From Porticoccus sp963925605 (lineage in GTDB: Bacteria > Pseudomonadota > Gammaproteobacteria > Pseudomonadales > Porticoccaceae): a stretch of DNA of 64,000 nt. Below, piece by piece: positions 8,594 to 18,102 of the stretch (positions are counted from its first letter, which is position 1; the number at the start of each line of letters is the position of its first letter). The stretch is taken from positions 1 through 64,000 of the forward strand of contig CAWURY010000006.1 of NCBI GenBank assembly GCA_963925605.1, in the 5' to 3' direction. Made by a program: the position numbers and the translations under genes. The notes under the pieces were generated by a model, which did no database searches, had not been told where the DNA came from, and worked only from the letters and a program-made list of their open reading frames with translations.

Positions 8594-10210
8594 ATGATGT
8601 TAACCACGAGTAAAGTATACGACTCAAATTCTTCAATAGGACCAACACTAATGACATCAGTAGAAAACTCCTCTGTGATTATATTTAAAAATTTATGCTC
8701 TGCTGAGCTAATAGAATTAGCTCTCAGGAATGGAGAGGGCCATCTTACAGATACCGGAGCGTTTCTATCAATCACTGGCAACCGGACTGGGCGATCTCCA
8801 GCTGACCGCTTCATCGTGGAAGAGCCTTCCAGCAAAAATGCCATTGGATGGGGGCCGGTCAATCGTCCTTTTAACCAAGCAAAGTTTAATGAATTATGGA
8901 GTCGCGTAGAGGCTTATATAGCTCAAAAAAACCGCTACATTTCTCAGTTGCATGTGGGACAGGATACCGTCCACTACCTGCCTGTTGAGGTGACCACTGA
9001 GACCGCTTGGCATAATTTATTTGCTCGCAACATGTTTATTCGTCCAGAAAAATACAACTCTTCAAATAAAGAGCCCTGGAAAATCCTACATGCTGCCAAC
9101 TTCACGTGCGATCCAGTTCGCGACGGGACTAACAGTGAAGCAGTGGGAATTATTAACTTTGGTCAACGAAAAGTTTTAATTGCTGGGCTCAAGTATGCAG
9201 GTGAAATGAAGAAAGCTATGTTTTCGGTGCAAAATTTTTTACTGCCGGAAAAAGATGTTATGCCAATGCATTGTGCTGCTAATGTTGGAAAAGACGGTGA
9301 TGTATGTCTATTTTTTGGTCTCTCTGGTACAGGGAAAACCACTCTTTCTGCCGATCCTGAGCGATACCTAATTGGCGATGATGAGCATGGCTGGAGCAAG
9401 GGCGCTGTATTCAACATGGAAGGCGGCTGTTACGCCAAAACAATTAATCTTAGCAAAGAAAATGAACCTGTTATTTGGGATGCTATTCGCTTCGGCGCCA
9501 TAGTAGAAAATATTGCGGTAACCGAGCATCGCACTGCTGACTATGATGATACGTCAATCTCTGAAAATGGTCGTTGCAGCTACCCGCTAGAGCATGTAGA
9601 TTTACGCAGTAAAGACAACAGAGCCGGCGAACCCAAGAATGTTATTTTTTTAACGTGTGATGTTTCAGGTGTATTACCTCCGGTATCAATACTATCAAAA
9701 GAAGCTGCTGCTTATCACTTTCTGAGTGGGTATACTGCACGCGTAGGTTCGACTGAAATGGGCGGAGAAAAAGGAATTCATCTTACTTTCTCGACCTGTT
9801 TTGGCGCACCATTTATGCCTAGGCCTGCCAAGGTTTATGCAGAATTACTAATGAGGCAGATAGAGAACTTTGGGAGCAAGGTTTACCTAGTGAACACTGG
9901 ATGGACCGGGGGCTCCGGAGCCTCTGATGGTGCTGGATCACGCTTTCCGATTCCAGTGACTCGAAGTATTATCGCCGCAATACAAAGTGGTGATTTAGAG
10001 GGTGTCAATACCATCAAACTACCAGTACTAAATTTAGAAATACCAACAAGCATCCCAGGCGTTAGCAACGCCCTTCTTAATCCTCGAGATACATGGGCTA
10101 ACAAAGAGTCTTATGATGCGCAGGCACTTAAATTAGCCAAACTGTTTATCGATAATATTCAAAAATATAAGGTATCCCGAAAAATTATTAAAGCAGGTCC
10201 GCAGATATAA
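8594..10210 (+). CDS. pckA: Phosphoenolpyruvate carboxykinase (ATP)
   Basis: Converts oxaloacetate and ATP to PEP and CO2, the first committed step of gluconeogenesis. NRTGRSPADRFIVEE near the N-terminus, MHCAANVG, the kinase-1a loop GLSGTGKTTLSADP (around residues 240-253) and the kinase-2 motif IGDDEHGW identify the ATP-dependent family. The open frame is 538 residues from ATG 8594. Family members are about 510-540, so ATG 8651 (519 residues) is an alternative start. It follows the hslR terminator and is convergent with hemY. Confidence 0.96.
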   Translation: MMLTTSKVYDSNSSIGPTLMTSVENSSVIIFKNLCSAELIELALRNGEGHLTDTGAFLSITGNRTGRSPADRFIVEEPSSKNAIGWGPVNRPFNQAKFNELWSRVEAYIAQKNRYISQLHVGQDTVHYLPVEVTTETAWHNLFARNMFIRPEKYNSSNKEPWKILHAANFTCDPVRDGTNSEAVGIINFGQRKVLIAGLKYAGEMKKAMFSVQNFLLPEKDVMPMHCAANVGKDGDVCLFFGLSGTGKTTLSADPERYLIGDDEHGWSKGAVFNMEGGCYAKTINLSKENEPVIWDAIRFGAIVENIAVTEHRTADYDDTSISENGRCSYPLEHVDLRSKDNRAGEPKNVIFLTCDVSGVLPPVSILSKEAAAYHFLSGYTARVGSTEMGGEKGIHLTFSTCFGAPFMPRPAKVYAELLMRQIENFGSKVYLVNTGWTGGSGASDGAGSRFPIPVTRSIIAAIQSGDLEGVNTIKLPVLNLEIPTSIPGVSNALLNPRDTWANKESYDAQALKLAKLFIDNIQKYKVSRKIIKAGPQI

Positions 10211-10270
10211 ATAATTCAATTTTTAGAATACTCTTGGTGGTACACAAAAGCGGCCTATATGGCGATTCTT

Positions 10271-11467
10271 TTATCCGTTGCGGGTATCTAGGGATAACCC
10301 TTTTTGGTGATACTTCAAACTTTCTTTATGCCTATAAGAATGCTCCATGATTCTCGCCAAATCTACATAAGCTTGAGATTGCGGCTTGATGGCTATTGAG
10401 CACTCCAGATAATCCCGAGCCTTTCCCCACAACTGACATCTCCAGCTAAGACGACCGAGAGCGAGCATTAACTCAGGGCTATCTGGGTGACTGGAAAGCC
10501 AAGACTCAGCAAAGATTAATTGTTTTTGGGCATCCTTCCCCTCAACAATTCCATAGAGTCTAACCAAGCGATCATCCCAGCACGTTTTCAGGAAAGCACG
10601 AAGCAATCCTTCAGCATGAGAACTCTTGTCGAGCTCATGCAAGCCAGCAGTATATTCCAAGAAGGCTCTTTTTTCTTTCCTTACATTCTTGGGAATTTTA
10701 TGCCAAAAATTAATCAAATCTTCGCTCATACTACCTTCCTGTGTAGAAATAGCAGCTAGCAAAGAGGCGTACACCTCTCCTTCAACTTCCTGAAGCTCAC
10801 TTTTACTAAATACGTCATAACGGCCAAATTCTGCTAATAATTTTCTTAGGCTCTCCCAATCTTTCAAGCCTTTATAGATCGAATAAAGTAAGTGTAAGAC
10901 GATGGGATGGGATGGAGATTTAACATAAAATGGCTGAAGAATAATTAATGCTTCTGCATAAAGTTGTTCCCGCACGCAAATTTTTACTCTAGCCAAACTA
11001 ACAACCAAGTCATTGCCAGGGATTGATTTTTCCGCACAACTCAATAATTTATTAGCTCCTTTTTGGTCTCCCGCCTCATATGCTGAATTTGCTGCAACTA
11101 GGTAATTCAATAAAGGCAAGGTAGAGTTTTTCGCAGATTTCTCTAAAATTTTTCTAGCACTACCCCAACGGCCTTCGAAATACTGAAGCAGGCCCTCATT
11201 CACCAGCAGCTGGTTACTCTTTATTTTTAAAGCGGCGCGTTCTTTAAAATATTTTTGGCCAGGGCCTATAATCAATCTAATCAAACTTTTTAACACCACA
11301 AAAAATACCGACAATGCACTTATTATTAGCAAAAAAGCCCAAAGTGTCATATCAATGGAATAATTTCCATAGGCAATCAAAATATAGCCTCTATTCTGTG
11401 TTATTTGCCATGCCAGCAGGCCCCCAAGTAGCGTAATGATAACAACCATCAAGAGCGCCTTTCTCAC
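10271..11467 (-). CDS. hemY: HemY-family inner-membrane TPR protein
   Basis: Gammaproteobacterial HemY, an inner-membrane protein that follows hemX in heme operons; its exact role is not settled. Two hydrophobic segments at the N-terminus (about residues 4-22 and 40-62) are followed by a helical tetratricopeptide-like domain; segments such as LMLALGRLSWRCQLWGKARD are TPR-like. The length of 398 is normal. The start is GTG at 11467, sharing one base with the hemX stop (TAGTG), which implies translational coupling. It is the last gene of hemC-hemD-hemX-hemY. Confidence 0.88.
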   Translation of the reverse strand: MRKALLMVVIITLLGGLLAWQITQNRGYILIAYGNYSIDMTLWAFLLIISALSVFFVVLKSLIRLIIGPGQKYFKERAALKIKSNQLLVNEGLLQYFEGRWGSARKILEKSAKNSTLPLLNYLVAANSAYEAGDQKGANKLLSCAEKSIPGNDLVVSLARVKICVREQLYAEALIILQPFYVKSPSHPIVLHLLYSIYKGLKDWESLRKLLAEFGRYDVFSKSELQEVEGEVYASLLAAISTQEGSMSEDLINFWHKIPKNVRKEKRAFLEYTAGLHELDKSSHAEGLLRAFLKTCWDDRLVRLYGIVEGKDAQKQLIFAESWLSSHPDSPELMLALGRLSWRCQLWGKARDYLECSIAIKPQSQAYVDLARIMEHSYRHKESLKYHQKGLSLDTRNG

Positions 11468-12615
11468 TACTGAACCCCCGCAGCAGGTGATTTTTCTTGC
11501 TCGGGAAACAACTGACTATCTATATAATCCTTTAATATCTTTAATTCTGGAGAGATGTCAGGAAATCTTTGAACTATATTCTCCTCCTTAAGTCGAGATA
11601 ACTGCTCTAAATACGGCAAAGCTAATTGGTTTAACTTAGCATACTGACTGAGTTGCTTGCTCGCTTTTTGCAAACTTTCTCTATAGATCGCTTCCTCTTC
11701 ACGCAATAAGGCTACCTGGGCATGCTCCAATAAAATCGCCAGACTATACTTGAGGTAACGATTTTCATCTGCCGATGGTATTGGAAAGAGAGGGGTATCC
11801 AATACCTGAATGCGCACTAAGCCTACTAGGCGAGCAAGTGTTAAATCAAGGCCATAAATAAGTTTTTCTTTCCATCCATCAGGTGCTGGGGTGGTACTGA
11901 TTTGTGTGATGCTAGCTTGTGTCACTTCTACAGGGTAATTGATCATAGGCAACTCAAGCAATTGGCGTGACAGCGCGCCTAACTGGGTATACAAGCCCTC
12001 TCTATCTATCGTCGGAGATGAACGCAGTCTTGCGATACTCTTGGCGATAGCCGTTCGAACTTCTTTCAGATCCAAGTTCTCCAAATCTCTTAAGACAAGA
12101 TCTGCTGAAATTAGCAATCGAATTGCGTTCTTCGAATTTTTCTCAGTGGCTAGGCGATGGCTGGCAAGTCGGGTTAAATGCTCAGCTTCTGCCAATAATC
12201 CCATGTATCTTGGCGCAAAAGACACCTCACTCAAACGACGAGCGTAGGCAGCGAGCTGTGACTCTATACTGTCAAGAGCACTAGCAAGCCTAGTGATTTT
12301 GTCTTGGTGCTTGCGCTGCTCATCTTTAATCTCGTCTCTCAGATCTTCAATGTAGATTTGATTGTTTCTTAAAGTGGTCTGAATTTCTGACTGTTGTTGT
12401 TGGAGCTGATAGATAAATCGCCCCCCTATGCCAAGAACTGAAAGAAATAAGAGGGAACATACTATAAAAAATAGCCTCATGAGCCACTTTTTGATCGAAA
12501 CTCTTTTGTTTGCAGGAGAATTTTTCGGCTGAGATTTAATGGCCGACTTATCAGCCACCTCAGATTGACCAGAAGAGACCCGTGTATTGCTTAGCGTATT
12601 ATCTTTACTGCCCAA
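11467..12615 (-). CDS. hemX: HemX-family membrane protein
   Basis: Single-pass inner-membrane protein with a short polar cytoplasmic N-terminus, one transmembrane helix (about residues 46-66) and a long helical, coiled-coil-prone periplasmic part starting QLQQQQSEIQ. It has sometimes been annotated as a uroporphyrinogen-III methyltransferase, but no SAM-binding motif is visible and the family is better regarded as a scaffold or modulator of heme synthesis. The start is TTG at 12615, with a GGGG stretch about 9 nt upstream. It lies 96 bp after hemD. Confidence 0.85.
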   Translation of the reverse strand: MGSKDNTLSNTRVSSGQSEVADKSAIKSQPKNSPANKRVSIKKWLMRLFFIVCSLLFLSVLGIGGRFIYQLQQQQSEIQTTLRNNQIYIEDLRDEIKDEQRKHQDKITRLASALDSIESQLAAYARRLSEVSFAPRYMGLLAEAEHLTRLASHRLATEKNSKNAIRLLISADLVLRDLENLDLKEVRTAIAKSIARLRSSPTIDREGLYTQLGALSRQLLELPMINYPVEVTQASITQISTTPAPDGWKEKLIYGLDLTLARLVGLVRIQVLDTPLFPIPSADENRYLKYSLAILLEHAQVALLREEEAIYRESLQKASKQLSQYAKLNQLALPYLEQLSRLKEENIVQRFPDISPELKILKDYIDSQLFPEQEKSPAAGVQ

Positions 12616-12711
12616 TTAGTTAGCCCCCACATATTGATATAGTTGTTCGATTCACTTACGCCCAAAGTTAGGCTTGGCAGTAAAATAGGAACTACATGCG
12701 CCATCTTATCC

Positions 12712-13518
12712 TTAGCACTGATTGCTGCACCATCCACGTAAAACCGAAACTATGTCTTCAGCAAGGGCAGAGGGAGCGCAAATTATACGTTGAAACCCCA
12801 TATTTTTTGCCAGCAAAGAAACTCGTTCGCTTGGAACCAGCAAAGGCAGCTGTTTAAGCTTATGCAGCCCTTCTTCTGGAATTTGAGACACAAGATAAGC
12901 TAACAATTCACCACTATGAATAATGACAACACCCAACTTGTTAGAGCAGATCAGGTCATTGATATGATCAGTGTAATCTTTTAATACTTCTCGATGATAT
13001 AGCTCACATTGACTAACAACAGCGCCACGGGAACGTAGCTGGTCAGCCAGCAATTGACGTCCGCCAACACCAGAAAAAATTAATATTTTTTCACCAGTCA
13101 ATCTTTGCAGTGAAGGCAACCCTAGCAGCCCTTCACTGCTAAATTCCTGATCTGGAAGCTCTGCATCGACATTATACTTTTTCAGTTCAGTTGCAGTAGT
13201 TTCGCCAACGGCATAATATCGAGGACCAACAGGTAAACTCTGAAGCATAAAATCGCTATTATGTTTCAGCCAATCAACAACGAAAAAGGTAGCGGCGCGA
13301 CTCACAAAAATTGCCCGATCATACAAAAGAAGATTAAGAATATAATGACTAATGAGATCTTGATTCAAAGAGCTTTCTATCGGGGCTATTTTCATAACAG
13401 GAAAATGATGAAGTAAAGCACCTTCTGCGATTAACTGAGCTGAAAGTATCTGGTCGCCATGCCCATCAGGCTGAATAGGCCTTACAAGCAATGCCTGCAA
13501 TCCCTTTAAATATTCCAC
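12712..13518 (-). CDS. hemD: Uroporphyrinogen-III synthase
   Basis: Cyclises hydroxymethylbilane with inversion of ring D. This fast-evolving family has few invariant residues. Support comes from length (268), the LVRP start, the segment RGAVVSQCELYHREV (typical domain-swap region, YxR), IIHSGELL, and its position directly after hemC. The GTG start at 13518 immediately follows the hemC stop, so coupling is likely; a TTG a few codons in is an alternative start. Confidence 0.92.
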   Translation of the reverse strand: MEYLKGLQALLVRPIQPDGHGDQILSAQLIAEGALLHHFPVMKIAPIESSLNQDLISHYILNLLLYDRAIFVSRAATFFVVDWLKHNSDFMLQSLPVGPRYYAVGETTATELKKYNVDAELPDQEFSSEGLLGLPSLQRLTGEKILIFSGVGGRQLLADQLRSRGAVVSQCELYHREVLKDYTDHINDLICSNKLGVVIIHSGELLAYLVSQIPEEGLHKLKQLPLLVPSERVSLLAKNMGFQRIICAPSALAEDIVSVLRGWCSNQC

Positions 13519-14478
13519 CTACCAATTATCTCCGTAAACTTTCTTTAGAATATCTCCAGCCCCTTGGGCCAGCAATTTTTTGGCTAAATCTATACCTAGT
13601 GCTTCTGCGTCTTTAGCCATACCTCTAACATCATTGCGAACAACTTGGCCTCCATCGGGAGACCCCACTAATCCTCGCAGCCAAATCTGGTCAGAATTTA
13701 AGCCTGTTAAGACTGCGTATGCGGCAATGGGGGTTTGGCATCCGCCACGAAGATAATGATTCATCGCCCTTTCAGCCATGACGCACTGAGCTGAAGGTAA
13801 ATGGTGCAGCTGATACAGTAGCGCCGCTATCCTCTCATCGTCAAGCCTAGACTCAATAGCAATGGCACCTTGCCCTCCTGCGGGTAAAGATTGTTCTGGC
13901 GCTATACGTTGACTGATGCGTTCTGATAAGCCCAACCTCACCAATCCTGCTGTAGCGAGAATAATCGCATCATACTCTCCGCTATCAAGTTTGTTCAGGC
14001 GGGTATTAACATTTCCTCTCAATTCTTGAATACTAAGCCCCGGGAAACGCTCCAAGAGCTGAGTCTTTCTACGCAAGCTGGATGTTCCAACACGACTTCC
14101 TTTTGGTAGATCTTCTAAAGACACATAATGATTGGCCACAAAAGCATCTGTTGGGTCTTCGCGTTCACAGATAGCCTGAAGTCCAAGACCTAAAGGAAAC
14201 TCCATTGGAACATCCTTCATAGAATGCACCGCAATATCAGCAAGTCCTTCAAGAAGTGCAACCTCGAGCTCCTTCACAAATAAGCCTTTTCCCCCAATTT
14301 TTGATAAAGTTGTGTCAAGTATTTTGTCGCCGCGAGTAGTAATTCCAACCAATTCAACCGAAAGATTAGGATGAATGCACTGTAATTGAGATTTGACATG
14401 ATTGGACTGCCAAAGCGCCAAGGGGCTTTGTCGAGTTGCAATGCGAACCATGGCAGTATCAAGTAGTGATGAAATCAT
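13519..14478 (-). CDS. hemC: Porphobilinogen deaminase (hydroxymethylbilane synthase)
   Basis: Polymerises four porphobilinogens into hydroxymethylbilane. RIATRQSPLALWQ at the N-terminus, AVHSMKDVP (catalytic Asp), VGTSSLRRKTQL, ELRGNVNTRL and the dipyrromethane-binding cysteine in LRGGCQTPIAAY are all present. The frame from ATG 14478 gives 319 residues; ATG 14451 would remove nine residues and is equally close to family length. It is divergent from argH, as in Pseudomonas, but the algZR pair that lies between them there is absent. Confidence 0.96.
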   Translation of the reverse strand: MISSLLDTAMVRIATRQSPLALWQSNHVKSQLQCIHPNLSVELVGITTRGDKILDTTLSKIGGKGLFVKELEVALLEGLADIAVHSMKDVPMEFPLGLGLQAICEREDPTDAFVANHYVSLEDLPKGSRVGTSSLRRKTQLLERFPGLSIQELRGNVNTRLNKLDSGEYDAIILATAGLVRLGLSERISQRIAPEQSLPAGGQGAIAIESRLDDERIAALLYQLHHLPSAQCVMAERAMNHYLRGGCQTPIAAYAVLTGLNSDQIWLRGLVGSPDGGQVVRNDVRGMAKDAEALGIDLAKKLLAQGAGDILKKVYGDNW

Positions 14479-14509
14479 GAGTTATGGCAACCAAAACTAT
14501 AAATAAGAA

Positions 14510-14518
14510 ATTATATCA
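14510..14518 (-). promoter_or_regulatory. Extended -10 promoter for the hemCDXY genes
   Basis: On the minus strand TGA-TATAAT gives a perfect -10 hexamer with a TGn extension (14510-14518). The start site would be near 14503, about 25 nt before the hemC ATG. No good -35 is seen. Confidence 0.5.
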
Positions 14519-14659
14519 GATTGACCTAATGGCAGACATGTCTATCAAGAACTTAGCAAAAAAAACGTCTCGGCCATAAGGTTCTCTTACAAAAGCCAAT
14601 CGGCTTAGGCCTATAAAACTAAATATAATAGCGTTGTTCGTACACAGAAACTCTTGTTT

Positions 14660-14668
14660 TGCTATAAT
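14660..14668 (+). promoter_or_regulatory. Extended -10 promoter for argH
   Basis: TGC-TATAAT at 14660-14668 is a perfect -10 with a TGn extension, lying 56 bp before the argH ATG. The candidate -35 hexamers are poorly spaced. It is divergent from the hemC promoter, about 140 bp away. Confidence 0.55.
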
Positions 14669-14724
14669 CAAAAATAGAGTACATAAAAATAACCGCCAGC
14701 AATCACAAAAGAGCCCGTTTATCC

Positions 14725-16137
14725 ATGAGCAATAAAAAAGATACAAATCAGGCCTGGGGTGGCCGTTTCAAAGAAACAACGGACGACTTTGTAGTCAAAT
14801 TTACTGCGTCCATTAATTTTGACCAAAAACTTGCCTTCCATGATATACAAGGTTCTATCGCTCATGCGGAAATGCTGACCAGTATAGATATTTTATCGCT
14901 AGAAGAATTAGCAGCCATCAAGAAAGGTTTCAATGAAATACGAACGGACATCGAAACAGGCAAGTTTGAGTGGCAGTTGGCCTTGGAAGATGTCCATATG
15001 AATCTAGAGGCTGCTCTTACAGAAAAAATTGGTGATGTTGGAAAAAAATTACACACTGGCAGATCAAGAAATGATCAGGTTGCCACTGATCTTCGGCTTT
15101 GGCTGCGTGATGAAATAGATCTTATCAGCAAAGAGCTAAGCCGACTCCAACGTGCCCTGATAGATCTAGCCGAAAAAGAATCGGCAACTATAATGCCTGG
15201 ATTTACACATCTTCAAACCGCGCAACCTATTACTTTTGGGCACCACCTCATGGCATGGTTTGAGATGCTTGAAAGAGACCGTGGTCGTCTCATAGATTGC
15301 CGAAGACGAACCAACCATTCTCCATTGGGAGCCGCAGCTTTAGCAGGAACAACATATCCTATAAATCGTAAAATGACGGCTACATTGCTCGGCTTTGATG
15401 AGCCAATGAATAACTCACTAGATGCTGTAAGTGATCGTGATTTTGCTATTGAATTCTGCTCATTTGCTAGCATATTAATGACCCACCTTTCTCGTGCATC
15501 AGAAGAGCTGATACTGTGGAATTCTGCACAATTTAACTTCATAGATCTTCCTGACCGCTTTTGCACTGGTTCATCCATTATGCCGCAGAAAAAAAACCCT
15601 GATGTTCCGGAATTAGTGAGAGGAAAAACTGGGAGAGTGAATGGCAACCTGATAGCTTTGCTGACTCTTATGAAATCACAACCATTGGCTTACAATAAAG
15701 ACAACCAAGAAGATAAAGAGCCATTATTTGATACTGTAACGACACTCAAGGATTGCTTGCGGGCACTTGCTGATATGGTGCCTGCTATTAAATCCAACCA
15801 AAAATCTATGGCTGAATCTGCTCGACGTGGGTTCGCCACGGCCACAGATCTGGCCGACTATTTAGTAAGGAAAAACATAGTTTTTCGAGATTCTCATGAA
15901 ATAGTTGGAAAAGCTGTTGCATATGGTCTTTCAATAAACAAGGATCTATCAGAAATGTCTCTAGGCGAGCTTCAACAGTTCTCTAATGCAATTGAAGACG
16001 ATGTGTTTAACGTACTTACACTTGAAGGCTCTGTTGCTGCCAGAAATCATATTGGTGGCACAGCCCCAGAACAGGTAAGACTGGCAACAAAAGCAGCAAG
16101 AAAGAAAATGGATGCAATCCAAAATACCTCTAATTGA
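14725..16137 (+). CDS. argH: Argininosuccinate lyase
   Basis: Last step of arginine synthesis: argininosuccinate to arginine plus fumarate. It starts WGGRFKE as in the family, contains HTGRSRNDQVATDLRLW and FTHLQTAQPITFGHHL, and the superfamily signature GSSIMPQKKNPD, whose serine is the catalytic base. At 470 residues it is full length. Monocistronic between the divergent hemC and the convergent cyaY. Confidence 0.97.
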   Translation: MSNKKDTNQAWGGRFKETTDDFVVKFTASINFDQKLAFHDIQGSIAHAEMLTSIDILSLEELAAIKKGFNEIRTDIETGKFEWQLALEDVHMNLEAALTEKIGDVGKKLHTGRSRNDQVATDLRLWLRDEIDLISKELSRLQRALIDLAEKESATIMPGFTHLQTAQPITFGHHLMAWFEMLERDRGRLIDCRRRTNHSPLGAAALAGTTYPINRKMTATLLGFDEPMNNSLDAVSDRDFAIEFCSFASILMTHLSRASEELILWNSAQFNFIDLPDRFCTGSSIMPQKKNPDVPELVRGKTGRVNGNLIALLTLMKSQPLAYNKDNQEDKEPLFDTVTTLKDCLRALADMVPAIKSNQKSMAESARRGFATATDLADYLVRKNIVFRDSHEIVGKAVAYGLSINKDLSEMSLGELQQFSNAIEDDVFNVLTLEGSVAARNHIGGTAPEQVRLATKAARKKMDAIQNTSN

Positions 16138-16155
16138 AATAAATACTGGCGATCA

Positions 16156-16476
16156 CTAAACACCAAACACTACTTCTCCGCCCTGCTGTTCAAAACAAAC
16201 ACGATGCAATAATAAACCCAAAGTTTCGTTAGTTGCCGTGCAAACCCAAGAACCACTAACATGATTGCAATAATACCCACCAGACTTTGCAGCTATCCAA
16301 ATTTGAGCTTGAGCGGGCTGCCTAGAAACAATCACTTTAGACCCATTGACCTCAATGGTGAGAGTTAAAACTCCAGCTGAAGTTTCGTAATCTATATCCT
16401 CATAACTGTTGTCGATAGCTTCCTCAATGGCCAGCATTATCTCGTCGCAATGATTGTTAAATTCCGTTTCATTCAT
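16156..16476 (-). CDS. cyaY: Frataxin-like iron-binding protein CyaY
   Basis: Small cytosolic protein that binds iron and modulates IscS-dependent Fe-S cluster assembly. It matches the CyaY pattern: acidic first helix (EEAIDNSYEDIDYE), GVLTLTIEVNGSKVIVSRQPAQAQIWIA, then SGGYYC and a tryptophan-containing strand. 106 residues, the usual size. Its place divergent from lptM-lysA is the same as in Pseudomonas and E. coli. Confidence 0.93.
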   Translation of the reverse strand: MNETEFNNHCDEIMLAIEEAIDNSYEDIDYETSAGVLTLTIEVNGSKVIVSRQPAQAQIWIAAKSGGYYCNHVSGSWVCTATNETLGLLLHRVCFEQQGGEVVFGV

Positions 16477-16526
16477 ATTTATAGGCCATTTTTAACACAT
16501 TTATCAATTGTCAGTAGTATATCCGA

Positions 16527-16556
16527 TTGAGTGTAGTAGGCATCAGCCGGTATACT
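16527..16556 (+). promoter_or_regulatory. Sigma-70 promoter for the lptM-lysA-dapF operon
   Basis: TTGAGT (16527-16532), an 18-bp spacer, then TATACT (16551-16556). Transcription would begin near 16563, about 30 nt before lptM. Both hexamers are close to consensus. Confidence 0.55.
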
Positions 16557-16592
16557 CAAGAATAACTTCATAACCAAAATACAGGTTTCTCT

Positions 16593-16778
16593 ATGCATCG
16601 CTATTTTGTATCGATATTATTAACATTAGTAGCCACCGTGTGTCTAACTGGTTGCGGCAACAAAGGTCCATTATACCTTCCCCCAGAACCCATCCAAGTG
16701 ATCATATCTAATTCAGGGGACCCTACAGAAAAAACAGAGGCCGAAGGATCGGAAGCTACTGAAAAACGCGGTAACTAG
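16593..16778 (+). CDS. lptM: LPS-assembly lipoprotein LptM (YifL family)
   Basis: Tiny outer-membrane lipoprotein; the family helps LptD-LptE mature. A 61-residue product with signal peptide MHRYFVSILLTLVATVCL, lipobox LTGC (Cys21) and the family core GNKGPLYLPPEP. The tail is acidic and disordered. It sits 3 bp upstream of lysA, the conserved location in gammaproteobacteria, and is the first gene of the operon that runs to xerC. Confidence 0.88.
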   Translation: MHRYFVSILLTLVATVCLTGCGNKGPLYLPPEPIQVIISNSGDPTEKTEAEGSEATEKRGN

Positions 16779-16781
16779 ATT

Positions 16782-18038
16782 ATGGCTCATTTCCATTACA
16801 TTCATGGCGAAATGTTTGCTGAAAACGTAGCCTTGAAAACAATTGCTGAGAGCTACGGCACTCCAACCTACGTTTATAGTCGCTCGGCTCTAACAGAACA
16901 TTTTTTAGCCTATCAAGTAGCTCTAGCGAACCAGTCTCATTTGATTTGCTACGCTGTAAAAGCTAACTCTAATATCGCAGTTCTTAACGTCTTAGCAAAA
17001 CTCGGAGCAGGGTTCGACATTGTTTCAGGGGGGGAACTGGAGCGTGTTATAGCTGCAGGCGGTGACCCCAAAAAAATAATTTTTTCTGGGGTTGGCAAGA
17101 AGCCTAGGGAAATGGAGAGAGCGCTAGCGCTAGGTATACATTGTTTTAATGTCGAATCTGAAGCTGAGCTCGATGTACTTAATACTGTTGCAAGAGCATG
17201 CGGGAAAATAGCTCCGATTTCTTTGCGAGTAAATCCAGATGTGAATGCTAACACTCATCCATATATTTCGACCGGGTTGCGTGAAAATAAATTTGGTATA
17301 GATATACATGAAGCATTAGAGATCTACTTAAAGGCAGCGCAAATGGAATCTCTGGATATTATTGGTGTGGACTGTCATATAGGCTCACAATTAACAGAGA
17401 CAGAACCTTTCATAGATGCTTTAAGTCGAGTGTTAACTCTAGTAGACGAACTACAACATCATGGTATCAATCTAAAGCACTTAGATTTAGGAGGCGGACT
17501 TGGTGTTTGCTATAAAGATGAAATTCCCCCTCGCATCGATGATTATGTCAAAGAAATACTTCTTCATTTAGGCAAAAGAGACTTAACCCTAATCCTAGAA
17601 CCCGGTAGATCTATTACTGCAAATGCAGGCATACTACTAACTACCGTTGAGTATCTAAAACCGGGGCAAGAAAAGAATTTCGCCATTGTTGATGCAGCAA
17701 TGAATGATATGATTCGCCCAGCCCTTTACCAAGCTTGGCTAGCCATTGATCCTGTGACCCCTAGAGTGGGGATTGCAAGAAAATGGGACGTAGTAGGGCC
17801 CATCTGCGAAACTGGTGATTTTATAGGTAAAGATAGGACACTGATAATAGCGCAAGGAGATTTACTCTGTATTAGATCTGCAGGAGCCTATGGTTTTTCT
17901 ATGAGCTCAAATTACAACAGCAGAGGCAAGGCAGCAGAAATAATGGTCGATGGTGACAACATCCATAAAATTAGACAAAGAGAGAATTTTGAGGACTTAA
18001 TTCGTGGGGAATCATTAATATCGGATCATAAGGAATAA
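16782..18038 (+). CDS. lysA: Diaminopimelate decarboxylase
   Basis: PLP enzyme that decarboxylates meso-DAP to L-lysine. The PLP lysine is in CYAVKANSNIAVL near residue 60. Also visible are GVDCHIGSQ, the glycine-rich LGGGLGVCY phosphate loop, EPGRSI and the active-site CETGD near the C-terminus. 418 residues, full length. Located between lptM and dapF in the standard order. Confidence 0.97.
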   Translation: MAHFHYIHGEMFAENVALKTIAESYGTPTYVYSRSALTEHFLAYQVALANQSHLICYAVKANSNIAVLNVLAKLGAGFDIVSGGELERVIAAGGDPKKIIFSGVGKKPREMERALALGIHCFNVESEAELDVLNTVARACGKIAPISLRVNPDVNANTHPYISTGLRENKFGIDIHEALEIYLKAAQMESLDIIGVDCHIGSQLTETEPFIDALSRVLTLVDELQHHGINLKHLDLGGGLGVCYKDEIPPRIDDYVKEILLHLGKRDLTLILEPGRSITANAGILLTTVEYLKPGQEKNFAIVDAAMNDMIRPALYQAWLAIDPVTPRVGIARKWDVVGPICETGDFIGKDRTLIIAQGDLLCIRSAGAYGFSMSSNYNSRGKAAEIMVDGDNIHKIRQRENFEDLIRGESLISDHKE

Positions 18039-18102
18039 ATCTGACGCAAACCAATAAAAATGCACAGATACAAAACGGAACAAACATAATGCCGGACTGA
18101 AT